The notes: generated from the letters alone by a model not told the origin. A DNA stretch of 64,000 nt from a bacterium (GCA_016934955.1 JAFGRY010000028.1:25663-89662); one strand, 5' to 3'. Positions 35,304 through 44,640 are shown, counted from the first letter of the stretch. Translations and numbers: made by a program.

Positions 35304-36484
35304 AATCTTCGACTACAGCACAGACTCCCCGCTCATTCCAGACCGGCAACGTCATCACCACCGGCACCGTCCATGCGGTGCACGATACCTACACCGCGTT
35401 TCTCCCGGCGCTGCTCCCCGTATTTATTTCAAACCTCGGGCTGAGCAGGGCCGAGGCCGGAATGCTCACGGTTTTCACCCAGGCGCCTTCGCTCACCCAG
35501 CCGCTGATCGGCCACCTCTCCGACCGGGTGAATCTCAATTACTGGGTCATGCTCGCCCCCGCCCTGTCGGCAATACTCATGAGCATGCTCGGCATTATCA
35601 GCGGCTACTTCTGGCTGGCCGTCCTCCTCACTCTGGCGGGATTCAGCTCGGCGATGCTGCACGCCATCGGTCCGGTGATCACCGGCCGCTTCGCCGGACG
35701 GAATCTGGGCAGGGGCATGAGCGTCTGGATGCTGGGCGGGGAACTGGGACGGACCCTCGGCCCCATCGTCATCGTGACCGCGCTTGCCCATATGACCATC
35801 AGGTCTCTGCCCTGGCTCTCTATCGCGGGCATCGTCGCAAGCGTACTCCTCTTTCTCCGGTTCAAGGATCTGCCCGGGCCGTCGGCATCTTCAGCCGAAT
35901 CGGTTCACTGGCGAACCGCCATCGCAAAAATGGGATATTTCATGATTCCCCTGGTGGGCATCATTACCGTCAGGGCCTTTCTTATTTCCGGCCTCACCAC
36001 CTATCTGCCCACCTTTCTCACCGATGAAGGGGAAAGCCTCTGGTTCGCCGGCGCCTCCCTGACCATTCTTCAGGCAGCCGGAGCCGCGGGAGCCTATATC
36101 TGCGGAAGCCTCAGCGATTCACTCGGACGCAGAAAAGTGCTGTTCATCCTCATGGCCACCGCCCCTGTCTTCACCTTCCTTTTTCTCAACACCGGCGGCT
36201 GGGTACGGCTGCCGCTGCTCCTCGGACTCGGATTTACGGTGATCTCCACCACGCCGGTCGTCATGGCGATCGTTCAGGAAAACTTTCCCGACAACCGGGC
36301 CCTGGCAAACGGCGTCTACATGAGTCTCAGCTTCGCTATCCGTTCAGCGGCGATACTGATCGTGGGCCTCATCGGCGACCGGTACGGTCTCGGCAGGGCA
36401 ATCGGCATCAGCGGAGTCATAATGGCCGCAGGCATCCTCTTCATCCTCATCCTGCCGAAAACCGTAAGGGACGAACGTGACTGA
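35300..36484 (+). CDS. MFS transporter, fosmidomycin-resistance (Fsr)-like
   Basis: The 394-residue carrier has about 12 membrane helices. Its N-terminus HAVHDTYTAFLPALLPVFI matches the HxxxDxY...PALLP pattern of Fsr-like MFS proteins, and LMSMLGIISGYFWLAVLLTL follows. It starts with GTG overlapping the aldolase stop codon, so the two are translationally coupled. Drug export is the annotated role of the family's founder; here transport tied to the aldolase pathway is a better guess. Confidence 0.85.
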   Translation: MKSSTTAQTPRSFQTGNVITTGTVHAVHDTYTAFLPALLPVFISNLGLSRAEAGMLTVFTQAPSLTQPLIGHLSDRVNLNYWVMLAPALSAILMSMLGIISGYFWLAVLLTLAGFSSAMLHAIGPVITGRFAGRNLGRGMSVWMLGGELGRTLGPIVIVTALAHMTIRSLPWLSIAGIVASVLLFLRFKDLPGPSASSAESVHWRTAIAKMGYFMIPLVGIITVRAFLISGLTTYLPTFLTDEGESLWFAGASLTILQAAGAAGAYICGSLSDSLGRRKVLFILMATAPVFTFLFLNTGGWVRLPLLLGLGFTVISTTPVVMAIVQENFPDNRALANGVYMSLSFAIRSAAILIVGLIGDRYGLGRAIGISGVIMAAGILFILILPKTVRDERD

Positions 36485-36555
36485 GCCGTATTACTGGTGA
36501 ACGGGACGGACACACAGTACCGCACATGCGCACACCATTCCCGGAGGACGTTTCC

Positions 36556-38139
36556 ATGGAATCCAGATTCGCCGCTGTCACAGCGGGCATTCTGCTGGCC
36601 ATAATGACGCCGGCGGCCGCCGTCGCCCAGTATCCCAATATCCGCGTCAGCCCCGAGGGCGACACCGACCCGGAAGAGGTGACCATCTCCATCAATCCGG
36701 CCGACCCCCTCAATCTCGCCGCCGGAGCGAATCTGAACTACTACTACTATTCCCGGGACCGCGGGTACACCTGGGAACGGGGAACGCTTTCCTCCTCCAT
36801 GGGGGTTCACGGCGATCCCTGTGTCATCTTCGACGGTCTCGGCATTCTCTATTTCGGGCACCTCTCGAATCCCCGGACCTATCAGTCGTCATGGCTGGAC
36901 CGAATCGTCGTCCAGCGGTCCGAAACAGGAGGTGACACCTGGGACAACGGCGTCGGTGTGGGCCTCAACGGGCTCAAGGACCAGGACAAGGAGTGGCTGA
37001 TCGCCGACATCACGAACTCGCCTTATCGCCACAACATCTACATGTCCTGGACCCAGTTCGATCGGATCTGGAGCACTGATCCGGCGGACAGCTCCCGAAT
37101 CATGTTCTCCCGCTCCACCGACAGCGGCGAAACCTGGAGCACATCCCGGCCGATCTCCGATCACGGCGGCAACTGTCTCGATGACGACTACACCGTTGAA
37201 GGGGCGGTCCCGGCGGTTGGCCCGGACGGCGAGGTCTACATCGCCTGGGCCGGTCCTCTCGGGATCATGTTCGACCGCAGTTTTGACGGCGGCGTCAGCT
37301 TCGGCCGGGACATCCATGTGGCCGACCAGTATGGCGGCTGGGATCAGTACGTGCCGGGACTGCAGCGCTGCAACGGACTGCCGGTCACCGTATGCGACAT
37401 CAGCGGCTCGCCCTATCGCGGCACTGTCTATGTGCTCTGGTCCGATTTCCGCAACGGCAATCCGGACATTTTCATCGCGAAATCGACGGACCGGGGCGAC
37501 ACCTGGAGCATCCCCAAACGAGTCAACGACGATACCGGAGCCGCCTATCAGTTCTTTCCCTGGATCAGCGTCGATCCGGTTACCGGTGTTCTCTACGTGA
37601 TCTTCTACGACCGCCGCAATACCGCCGGCAGCAATACCGACGTGTATCTGGCCATATCCCGGGACGGCGGGGAAACCTTCGAGAACATCGAAATCAGCGA
37701 ATCGTCATTTATGCCCAGCACAGACACGTTTTTCGGTGACTATATCAACATCGCGGCCTACAACGGCTATGTACATCCCATCTGGACACGCATGGATTAC
37801 GGCTATCTCAGCGTCTGGACGGCCGTTATCCATGATACCGCCGCCGTCACGTACGTGAAGACCGCATCGCCGCCGGCGTCATGCGAGCTGCGCCAGAATT
37901 ACCCCAACCCCTTCAATCCCTCGACGGTCATCTCCTTCTCCATGCCTCGGGGGGCGCAGGTGCGTATCTCGATACTGGACACCCGCGGCAGACTCATCGA
38001 AGAGGTGTGCAACCGCCATTTCAGTGAGGGATGCCACGAGGTGACCTGGAACGCGGCGGGCCGCAGCGCCGGGATCTACTTCTACCGCATGGAGGCGGAC
38101 GGCGTTACCGCGGTACGTAAGTGTCTGCTGCTGAAGTAA
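36556..38139 (+). CDS. Secreted BNR/sialidase-like repeat protein with type IX sorting tail
   Basis: The 527-residue protein starts at the ATG 36556 (GGAGG 8 bases upstream) with a signal peptide (AAVTAGILLAIMTPAAAVAQ). Several Asp-box-like units occur: SRDRGYTWERG, RSTDSGETWSTS, KSTDRGDTWSIP, SRDGGETFENI. These give a beta-propeller of the BNR class. The C-terminal 90 residues contain LRQNYPNPFNPSTVISFSMP, then GIYFYRMEADG and KCLLLK, the type A sorting domain recognised by the type IX secretion system. So it is probably released or anchored at the cell surface. The enzymatic activity, if any, is not shown: the Arg triad of sialidases cannot be confirmed. Confidence 0.88.
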   Translation: MESRFAAVTAGILLAIMTPAAAVAQYPNIRVSPEGDTDPEEVTISINPADPLNLAAGANLNYYYYSRDRGYTWERGTLSSSMGVHGDPCVIFDGLGILYFGHLSNPRTYQSSWLDRIVVQRSETGGDTWDNGVGVGLNGLKDQDKEWLIADITNSPYRHNIYMSWTQFDRIWSTDPADSSRIMFSRSTDSGETWSTSRPISDHGGNCLDDDYTVEGAVPAVGPDGEVYIAWAGPLGIMFDRSFDGGVSFGRDIHVADQYGGWDQYVPGLQRCNGLPVTVCDISGSPYRGTVYVLWSDFRNGNPDIFIAKSTDRGDTWSIPKRVNDDTGAAYQFFPWISVDPVTGVLYVIFYDRRNTAGSNTDVYLAISRDGGETFENIEISESSFMPSTDTFFGDYINIAAYNGYVHPIWTRMDYGYLSVWTAVIHDTAAVTYVKTASPPASCELRQNYPNPFNPSTVISFSMPRGAQVRISILDTRGRLIEEVCNRHFSEGCHEVTWNAAGRSAGIYFYRMEADGVTAVRKCLLLK

Positions 38140-38180
38140 TACATCACATAACGATCGAATGGAAAGGGTCTATGCAACAG

Positions 38181-38208
38181 GAGACCGGAAACAGGTGACC
38201 GGACACAC
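38181..38208 (+). repeat. Heptanucleotide tandem repeat, degenerate
   Basis: Units GAGACCG, GAAACAG, GTGACCG and GACACAC follow each other with a 7-base period. The consensus GARACMG is the same family as GAGACAG at 1385-1412 (minus strand). Confidence 0.75.
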
Positions 38209-38300
38209 CATCCGATTATATATTATCTCAATCAATGCCTGCAAAAAAAAGACATGAGCAATCGTTGCAGTGGTGAGGATATAAAGAACTGTCCTTCAGG

Positions 38301-38335
38301 GTGCACCGGCCTCCTGTCTCCGGCTTCCCGCCTCC
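38301..38335 (-). repeat. Heptanucleotide tandem repeat, degenerate
   Basis: On the plus strand GTGCACC, GGCCTCC, TGTCTCC, GGCTTCC and CGCCTCC run in a 7-base period; on the minus strand the unit is GGAGACA-like. It lies about 100 bases from the tract at 38181, in the opposite orientation. Confidence 0.75.
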
Positions 38336-38443
38336 GTTATACCTTGCATCCCATCCGGTTTTTGCCTATATTCCTCACAGTCACATCCAACTCACATCCA
38401 AACAATCAATGCTCCCTCGACGTACGGGCGAAAGGAGTCGGCA

Positions 38444-39295
38444 ATGAAACCTGCAGCTATAAGTATCGCTCTATACTGTCTCTGCAGCGGCATCATCACC
38501 GCCCAGGAACCGGCGGACTCCGCCGCATACGGCTGGAAACGGCAGATGACCGGCGGGATCAGCCTCAGCCAGACCGGCATCGACAACTGGAAACAGGGAG
38601 GTGAAAATTCCCTTGCCTGGCAGATGACCCTGAATTTCAACTTCACGCGAACGGCTAAACGGACCGTGTGGGCGAACAGCGGAACACTGAGGTATGGTAT
38701 CACGAAAACCGGGGAGCAGAAAGCGAGAAAATCACTCGACGAAATCAAGCTCGAGAGCCTTTTTTCGCTCCGGACGGGATCAGCAATCTCTCCCTGCGCG
38801 GCGGTGACGGGAGAAACCCAGTTCGCTGCCGGGTATGCCTACAGCGGGGATACCCGCACGCAGGTGTCGGCGTTCCTGGATCCCGGCTATTTCCGGGAGA
38901 GCGTCGGGCTGCAGATGCAGATTAATACAGGATGTGCCACCAGGCTGGGTGCGGCCCTGAAGCAGACGCTGACTAATGATTATCCGGTGCCCTACGCGGA
39001 TGACCCAACCACGGCAGACATTGAAAAAACGAAACATGAATTCGGTCTTGAATCGGTTACCGATATCACCCTGGCGCTCTTAAAAACAATGTCCGTCGTA
39101 TCCAAGCTCGAACTCTTCTCGACACTGAGCCGGTTCGACGATACCGATGTGCGCTGGGACAATGTGCTGACCGCCGAGGTGGCGCCCTATATCACGGTGA
39201 ACCTGAACCTCAAGCTCGTGTACGACAGTGACATCTCAGCCAAACGCCAGCTGCTGCAGTCGCTGGCCATAGGTATCAGTTATAACATCTTTTAG
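38444..39295 (+). CDS. DUF3078-family outer membrane protein
   Basis: The 283-residue product has a signal peptide (ISIALYCLCSGIITAQ) and the marker ISLSQTGIDNWKQGGENSLAW, typical of DUF3078, found in Bacteroidota and relatives. The rest is a series of amphipathic strands (WQMTLNFNFTRT, TVWANSGTLRYGI, VNLNLKLVYDSDI) ending in IGISYNIF, so a beta-barrel with an aromatic C-terminus is likely. Function is unknown. An AGGAG precedes the start by 6 bases. Confidence 0.85.
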   Translation: MKPAAISIALYCLCSGIITAQEPADSAAYGWKRQMTGGISLSQTGIDNWKQGGENSLAWQMTLNFNFTRTAKRTVWANSGTLRYGITKTGEQKARKSLDEIKLESLFSLRTGSAISPCAAVTGETQFAAGYAYSGDTRTQVSAFLDPGYFRESVGLQMQINTGCATRLGAALKQTLTNDYPVPYADDPTTADIEKTKHEFGLESVTDITLALLKTMSVVSKLELFSTLSRFDDTDVRWDNVLTAEVAPYITVNLNLKLVYDSDISAKRQLLQSLAIGISYNIF

Positions 39296-39542
39296 GATCA
39301 CCAGGGAGCCGTCTTTTGCGCATCCCTCTCGATCCACGCCTCGCTCTGCTGACCGGGTAACGCGCCGGGTTGTCATCTGACCATCACGATACGGCCGATA
39401 ATCCGATGAGCGTACTCATGTTCTCTACCCTATCCCGCGCCACAATTCACCTCTACCCACCTGCAGGAGAAAGAGCGCTAAAGGAGTACATTGGTTCGTT
39501 CTCAGCCAAAGCCGGGCCAAAGAATGCACTCCCCGAACTCAA

Positions 39543-39571
39543 TTCTAACGCATTATTAACCATATTCTAAC
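39543..39571 (+). promoter_or_regulatory. Pho-box-like triple direct repeat
   Basis: TTCTAAC (39543-39549), TATTAAC (39554-39560) and TTCTAAC (39565-39571) lie exactly 11 bases apart. An 11-base period of heptamers is the geometry of PhoB/PhoP-type operators. The site is 62 bases before the PstS-like gene. The regulator and its consensus in this organism are unknown, so the Pho assignment is inferred from geometry and the downstream gene. Confidence 0.5.
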
Positions 39572-39632
39572 AATTCTTCATTACCTTGTATTGATGATCA
39601 TTACTGCACCTCTGTTCAAAAAGGAGCTCACA

Positions 39633-40496
39633 ATGAAGAACGTACTTGTGTTGGCGAGCGGCCTGATTATCTCGGCGGCTGTATTCTTCAATACCGGCTG
39701 CAGCAACTCCCATCCCGGGGAGATCCGAATCTGCGGATCGACCACCATTGAATCCTACATGAAGGCGGCAGCCGCGGAATTCGGCCGGGGACACCATCTG
39801 TCGGTTTCCATCGATCCGGTGGGGTCGGTCAGCGGCATCGATTCTCTGATCGCGGGATCGTGTGACATCGCCATGTCATCGATGGAGATGCCGCCGGAAC
39901 AGACTGACATCGCCAGGGGAAAAGGCATTGCCGTCAAGCCCTTCCTTCTCGGCTATGACGTGATTGTGCCGATAGTCAATCCAAAGAACAGCGTCACCGA
40001 TATCACGAGCCGCCAGTTAACAGACATGTTCACGGGGGTCATAACCCGCTGGTCCGAGCTCGGCGGCAATGATGCCGGTATCGAAATCGTTGAACGTACA
40101 GCCGCTTCCGGGACGTTCGCCGTCTGGCACCGGGATATCGCGGCTGGTCCGGCAAGTGTGCCGGAAAGCACGAAACTCGCCTCAAACAGCGCTGTGCTGG
40201 CCTACGTGGCCCGGCACGAGAACGCCATCGGCTACATCAGCCACGCCTACCTGAATCCGGAAGTCAAGGCGCTGAGCCTGGATGGTATCTCTTCCGATGC
40301 AGATGAACTGCTGCTCTCTGAATACACATTGAAGCGCCCCCTCTTTCTGTATGTTCGGGAAGACAGGTTCGACAGCCGGGTGAAAAACTTCATCATCTTC
40401 ATGATCATCAATGACCGCGGGAAAGAACTGCTGCGGGGAAAAGGGTTTTTCTACAATTACATGGGAGAAAAGTCACCACCCTTTCTCCGTGATTAG
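39633..40496 (+). CDS. PstS-like phosphate-binding lipoprotein
   Basis: The 287-residue product from the ATG at 39633 (AAGGAG upstream) has a lipoprotein signal (LVLASGLIISAAVFFNTGC). ICGSTTIESYMKAAAAEF, DIAMSSMEMPPEQ, GYDVIVPIVNPKNSVTDIT and ERTAASGTFAVW follow the PstS pattern, including the Ser/Thr-rich phosphate loops. It would deliver phosphate to an ABC importer, but pstC, pstA and pstB are not in the window. The Pho-box-like repeats ahead of it support phosphate-controlled expression. Substrate specificity for another oxyanion is possible. Confidence 0.85.
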   Translation: MKNVLVLASGLIISAAVFFNTGCSNSHPGEIRICGSTTIESYMKAAAAEFGRGHHLSVSIDPVGSVSGIDSLIAGSCDIAMSSMEMPPEQTDIARGKGIAVKPFLLGYDVIVPIVNPKNSVTDITSRQLTDMFTGVITRWSELGGNDAGIEIVERTAASGTFAVWHRDIAAGPASVPESTKLASNSAVLAYVARHENAIGYISHAYLNPEVKALSLDGISSDADELLLSEYTLKRPLFLYVREDRFDSRVKNFIIFMIINDRGKELLRGKGFFYNYMGEKSPPFLRD

Positions 40497-40694
40497 CCTT
40501 TCACCCGATCAGCGTTCCGCCCTGCGGTGCCCCCGGACTCCGCTGAACGCAAAACCGCTTGCTTTTTATGCACCTCCTGACTACACTGATACAGGACCGG
40601 GAGATATCCCTTCCGATCCCTTTATTCCAGCGCAGAAAGAACCGTCTCGCATGCGCCGCCTCACCGCTGCAATCATAGATCGAGGGAGGAGATC

Positions 40695-41963
40695 ATGAAT
40701 CCGCTGATACCGGCGAAACGGCATACCCTCTGTATCGGGTGCTGCCTGATGCTGGCCGTCACCTTCGTCACGGCCCAGACTGTCGACATACCCAATGACC
40801 GCATGCTCCGCGGGGCCCTGATCCAGGGCGTTACCATGGGCATTCCGGGAATGTCGGTCGCGATAGGGCTGGGTGACTCGATCGCCTGGACCGGCACCGC
40901 GGGGTACAGCGATCTTGCAAAGAGAATTCCGGTCACTCGGGAGGACCGGTTCGGTATCGGCAGCATCACGAAAACGTTTGTGGCCAGGGTTATCCTTCAG
41001 CTCGCGGAGGAGGGAAGGATCGATCTGGACAGGACGCCCGCTGCCTACCTTGACAGTGATATTGTCGCATCCCTCGCCAACTCGCATAAAGCGACACTCC
41101 GGCAGTGCATCAACCACCAGAGCGGCATACCCACCTGGGAATTCCAGCCCGCCTGGATCCGGGACGGACGGGGAGCATCCATGGATACGGGGCATATCTG
41201 GGGAAAAACCGAAACCCTCGCATATATTCCCCGGGACCGGGTTCCCGCGGAGTTCGGGCCGGGAACACGGTATTCCTATTCCAATACGAACTATACACTG
41301 CTCGGACTCGTGATCGAGGCCGTGACCGGACATGATGTAATGACCGAAATCCGCAGCCGCATATTCGATCCCCTCGGAATAGACAATATCTTTCTCGAAT
41401 CGTTCGAGAATATACCCGGGGGATACGTGCACCATTATCACTACGCCACCCCGGAATTTGTCAGAATCGCCGGGGTCAATCCCGCCTTCCCCGAGATCCG
41501 GCCCATGCTGGTGGAATCGACAGCCGGCAACCTCTCGCCCGAATGGGCGGCGGGCGGCATGGTGGCGTCCGCCGATGAGCTGGTGCGCTGGGCCCGGGCG
41601 ATACGGGACGGCGAATTGCTGGGAGAGGAAATGCGGAAAGAGGTCTTTACCTGGTATCCCCCGGAAGAAAACGGGAACCGGGCGTATCACTATCTGCAGG
41701 GCATATCATGGTCGGCGGACCATTACCGGGGATGTGCCGCTTACGGCCACTCCGGGGGCACGCTCGGCTTCACCGCGCTCATGTTCTGGTTCGCAGATTC
41801 GGACCTGATCGTGGTGCTGCTCACCAATGTCGGGGGCATGCACAGCGGGCTGAGCCCGTCCCCGGTGATGCTTTTTTACCGTGAGGTGCTGCTGCCTGCG
41901 GTCATGGGCTTTGTCCGGGCCTCAGGGGGATCGGTCCCGGACGCACGTTCCACGGACAGCTGA
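40695..41963 (+). CDS. Serine hydrolase of the beta-lactamase/penicillin-binding (class C-like) family
   Basis: The 422-residue protein has a signal segment (CCLMLAVTFVTAQ) and the class C landmarks: the nucleophile motif SITK at residues 90-93, YSNTNY (the YxN motif) and HSGGTLGF (HxG in place of KTG). Such enzymes include D-aminopeptidases, esterases and carboxypeptidases, so beta-lactam resistance should not be assumed. The start ATG has GGGAGGAG upstream. A long stem-loop terminator follows at once. Confidence 0.88.
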   Translation: MNPLIPAKRHTLCIGCCLMLAVTFVTAQTVDIPNDRMLRGALIQGVTMGIPGMSVAIGLGDSIAWTGTAGYSDLAKRIPVTREDRFGIGSITKTFVARVILQLAEEGRIDLDRTPAAYLDSDIVASLANSHKATLRQCINHQSGIPTWEFQPAWIRDGRGASMDTGHIWGKTETLAYIPRDRVPAEFGPGTRYSYSNTNYTLLGLVIEAVTGHDVMTEIRSRIFDPLGIDNIFLESFENIPGGYVHHYHYATPEFVRIAGVNPAFPEIRPMLVESTAGNLSPEWAAGGMVASADELVRWARAIRDGELLGEEMRKEVFTWYPPEENGNRAYHYLQGISWSADHYRGCAAYGHSGGTLGFTALMFWFADSDLIVVLLTNVGGMHSGLSPSPVMLFYREVLLPAVMGFVRASGGSVPDARSTDS

Positions 41964-41967
41964 AAAA

Positions 41968-42001
41968 AAACGGGTCAGATCCAAAAAGATCTGACCCGTT
42001 T
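41968..42001. terminator. Bidirectional hairpin terminator
   Basis: A 14-bp stem, AAACGGGTCAGATC (41968-41981) and GATCTGACCCGTTT (41988-42001), with loop CAAAAA. It separates the convergent serine hydrolase gene and the small beta-barrel gene; an A run on the left supplies the U tract for the minus strand. Confidence 0.9.
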
Positions 42002-42019
42002 GTCATGGTCTATGCACTC

Positions 42020-42511
42020 TTAAAAGGCATACCCGATCTGTAATCCCGGCCAGATAAAAAATCCGCCCTCCGCGATCAATCCATATGCGGCGCCCCGAAA
42101 GAGGAATCCGCCGTCCGAGCGGTACTCGAATCCGAGCCCGGCATACCCGTAGCTGGAGGAAGCACTGTCCGAGAAGGGGCCGGAATCGATCGAGGCGCTG
42201 AGAATGGTAACCCCGCCGGCAAGGAAAATTGAGCCGTTTTTCGGTACAAGATAGAATTTTCCCCCTACGGGGATAAACATGATGGTCGCGTTGTCATCCA
42301 CGGAACCGCCGCCCAGCATGCCGAACCCGACCTCGATGCCCAGGGGATTCGCGATCATGTACTGGTAGGTAAAGGTGTAGACCAATCCCTTGCCCAGCAG
42401 CTCGATGCCCACATCATTTTTCAAATTCATCCTGCTCTGCGCCCCGGCGGTTCCCGTAAGCGATACCGCCAGCAGCACCACAACCGATATGACTGCGATC
42501 TTCTTGGCCAT
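42020..42511 (-). CDS. Small outer membrane beta-barrel protein
   Basis: This encodes 163 residues from the ATG at 42511 (AAGGAG upstream). A signal peptide (IAVISVVVLLAVSLTGTAGA) is followed by barrel strands such as GLVYTFTYQYMIAN, GIEVGFGMLGGG and GGFFIWPGLQIGYAF; the last residue is Phe, as expected for barrel insertion. It is last in a minus-strand series after the pentapeptide protein and may belong to the same regulon. The function is unknown; the fold suggests an 8-stranded barrel. Confidence 0.65.
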   Translation of the reverse strand: MAKKIAVISVVVLLAVSLTGTAGAQSRMNLKNDVGIELLGKGLVYTFTYQYMIANPLGIEVGFGMLGGGSVDDNATIMFIPVGGKFYLVPKNGSIFLAGGVTILSASIDSGPFSDSASSSYGYAGLGFEYRSDGGFLFRGAAYGLIAEGGFFIWPGLQIGYAF

Positions 42512-42661
42512 AGTATGACTCCTTCTTGTTCTGAATTGTTGGGGGATATCTATAATAACATGAATACCGCCTCCAATGTACATGCTCTCGCATAGTAATG
42601 CAAGCAATATTCACTGACGAAAACAGATCCGGCTGCTTCTGTGCCAACGATAAGAGTGCAT

Positions 42662-43141
42662 TCATTGAAGCCTGTGCGGGCATCTGGTCATGATCGTTAC
42701 GACCGTCAGAACGATGACGAGAATAAAAAATATCAAATACCGCAAAGCCAATGTGCCAACAGTACCTGTAAAGAATGATTCACGTTTGTACCGGTGGAAA
42801 GGAAAATCAAGGGGGGTGCCGCTGAAGTTCGCTTTGGATCGATCCGTTCCTTCCAGTCTGAGCCCTTCAATACGGGCGTTGCTGAAATCAGCGGAATGAA
42901 TATCGGCCTGCCGCAGGTCTGCTATTCTCAGATCGGCTCCGGAAAAATCAGCCTGAATGAGGATCGCTGACCGAAGCACGGCCCCCCGAAGAGTGCAGCC
43001 GCTGAAATTGACATAACTCAGATCTTTTCCGGAGAGCCGGGCCCCCGACAGGTCCGGATGGATGTCCGGATACCGGCTACGCCACCGGTTCCACTCGGCG
43101 ACACTTGTCTCCAGTATCTCGATATGTGATTGATCGGCCAT
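42662..43141 (-). CDS. Pentapeptide-repeat protein with C-terminal membrane helix
   Basis: The 159-residue product has about 10 pentapeptide units (ADLRIADLRQADIHSADFSN, consensus A[DN]LxX) between residues 28 and 110, giving a right-handed quadrilateral helix. Residues about 128-150 (LALRYLIFFILVIVLTVVTI) form a membrane helix, so the repeat part is tethered to the inner membrane. Some pentapeptide proteins mimic DNA and protect gyrase, but no such role can be read here. The leader AGGAGGAACAGGGA before the start repeats that of the S41 gene upstream. Confidence 0.85.
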   Translation of the reverse strand: MADQSHIEILETSVAEWNRWRSRYPDIHPDLSGARLSGKDLSYVNFSGCTLRGAVLRSAILIQADFSGADLRIADLRQADIHSADFSNARIEGLRLEGTDRSKANFSGTPLDFPFHRYKRESFFTGTVGTLALRYLIFFILVIVLTVVTIMTRCPHRLQ

Positions 43142-43225
43142 CCCTGTTCCTCCTGTATTACCGAAAGATAACCGATCAGCAAATCAATTGCAAGTGAATT
43201 CATTCGCCCCGGTGCTGCGGGGGGT

Positions 43226-44563
43226 CTATCCCAGTGCTTTCTTAAGTATCTGCTTCGCCGTCTCGATGACGGTATCGATGCCGTTGTAGAGGTCATCGCG
43301 TTTCATGCTGACCGTATAGTCGGGAGTTACCCCTTTTCCTTCAAGGAGCTGCTTTCCGGCTGTATACACCGCTCCGTTGGGGTAGAGCATGGCGCCGCCG
43401 GTCGGCAGCAGCGTCTGGGTGGCATTGAGCACTCCTCCGTAGCTGGACTCTCCGACGATAACGGCTCTTCCGCTTTCCTGAAGATTGGCGGCGAACAGTT
43501 CGCTGCTGCTGCCGGACCGGGAATCAGTGAGCACGGCGATCTTTCCCGCGTAGGCCTGTTCCCCGCTCCCGCTCGACATATGGGTGATGCGGATTCCATG
43601 CCTGAATACCTGATGGCCGGTTATTGTGGAATCGCTAAAAATGTAACGGGTAAGGCAATCGCTTCCCACACCCCCGGGATTCTGCCGCACATCCACGATC
43701 AGAGCTTTGGTGTCCGTAAGCTGCAGGAATGCCTGCTCCATCTGATCGGCAAGGTTGATCCCCCAGATATCGACCGCGATATAGCCGATATCATCATCGA
43801 GCTTTTTGCTGGTGACTTTGGCCCGGGTCAGCCGTTCCATGGTCGTAATTACTCTGGAGAGCCGCGGCAGTTCCACACGATTCTCCCGGTTGCTGCGATC
43901 GAGGTACACGATACGGCAGACCGAAGCGCTGTCGCCATGGAGCAACGGAGTCGCGCTTTTTTCTGCGGTGCCGGAACCGTCTACCGAGATGATAATATCT
44001 CCCGCGGCCAGCCCCTTCTTATGAGCATCGGAACCCGGCGACACATACGTGATTATCTGATCATCGCCCATTCGGCGTACCGAGAGCCCGTCGACGGTGA
44101 ACATTCTTCTAGACGCTTTTGCCGCATGCTGAACATGGGGCGGGGTGATGCGAAGGTGACTTGTCCCGAGCCGGTTGATCATCTCATTGAGCATCCTGTG
44201 GAACGCACCGCTCTCCTTCCTTTCTGCAAGCCGCGGCAGATAGGCGGTGCAGAGGCTGTCCCAGTTCATTCCGCTGAACGTGCTGTCAAAATACTCCGAC
44301 CGCAGTGTTTCCCGCACGTAGATAAACGTTTCCATCCGGATACTGTCCGGGATTATCTGATCCTGATCAAAAAACCGGTCCCGGTATGCCTCAATTTCCG
44401 CGGGCAGGGCGGCGGTGCGGATCACTCTCTGCGACTGTCCCGCTGCGCCCTGGGTCGGTATTGAGGCCCCCCTGTCCGCGAATCTCACTTCACTGCATGC
44501 GGTTACCAGGACCGCGGCGACGCACCATCCTGTCACACATCGTCTCCAGGCATATCTATCCAT
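43226..44563 (-). CDS. S41-family (tail-specific-like) serine protease, lipoprotein
   Basis: The 445-residue product has a lipobox (VAAVLVTACSE), so it is anchored to a periplasmic-facing membrane. An N-terminal helical part (RDRFFDQDQIIPDSIRME) precedes a PDZ domain (GLSVRRMGDDQIITYVSPGS, GLAAGDIIISVDG), then the peptidase core with KALIVDVRQNPGG and the serine in LTDSRSGSSSELFAANL. GESSYGGVLNATQTLLPTG closes the site. A pair of GTTAAAA boxes lies upstream of the start. It follows the ABC permease genes in the same direction and likely degrades or trims envelope proteins. Confidence 0.9.
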   Translation of the reverse strand: MDRYAWRRCVTGWCVAAVLVTACSEVRFADRGASIPTQGAAGQSQRVIRTAALPAEIEAYRDRFFDQDQIIPDSIRMETFIYVRETLRSEYFDSTFSGMNWDSLCTAYLPRLAERKESGAFHRMLNEMINRLGTSHLRITPPHVQHAAKASRRMFTVDGLSVRRMGDDQIITYVSPGSDAHKKGLAAGDIIISVDGSGTAEKSATPLLHGDSASVCRIVYLDRSNRENRVELPRLSRVITTMERLTRAKVTSKKLDDDIGYIAVDIWGINLADQMEQAFLQLTDTKALIVDVRQNPGGVGSDCLTRYIFSDSTITGHQVFRHGIRITHMSSGSGEQAYAGKIAVLTDSRSGSSSELFAANLQESGRAVIVGESSYGGVLNATQTLLPTGGAMLYPNGAVYTAGKQLLEGKGVTPDYTVSMKRDDLYNGIDTVIETAKQILKKALG

Positions 44564-44640
44564 ATTCCCTGTTCCTCCTTCACAATACGGGCCGGGCTGC
44601 TTCTTATTCAGGTATACTCCCTGACCGTACGGGGTGTTGC

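Larger units (their letters stand above)
38140..38443. other. Intergenic region with two heptanucleotide tracts
   Basis: About 300 bases between the BNR protein and the DUF3078 gene. Two heptanucleotide tracts are described separately. No terminator-like hairpin with a T run is evident and I found no coding sequence. Confidence 0.5.

Noticed and set aside
40695..41963. Beta-lactamase resistance gene
   Set aside because: The class C fold is shared by esterases and peptidases; HxG in place of KTG and no AmpR neighbour, so resistance cannot be claimed.
43580..44464. 294-codon plus-strand frame
   Set aside because: Antisense to the S41 protease, whose motifs and lipobox are clear.
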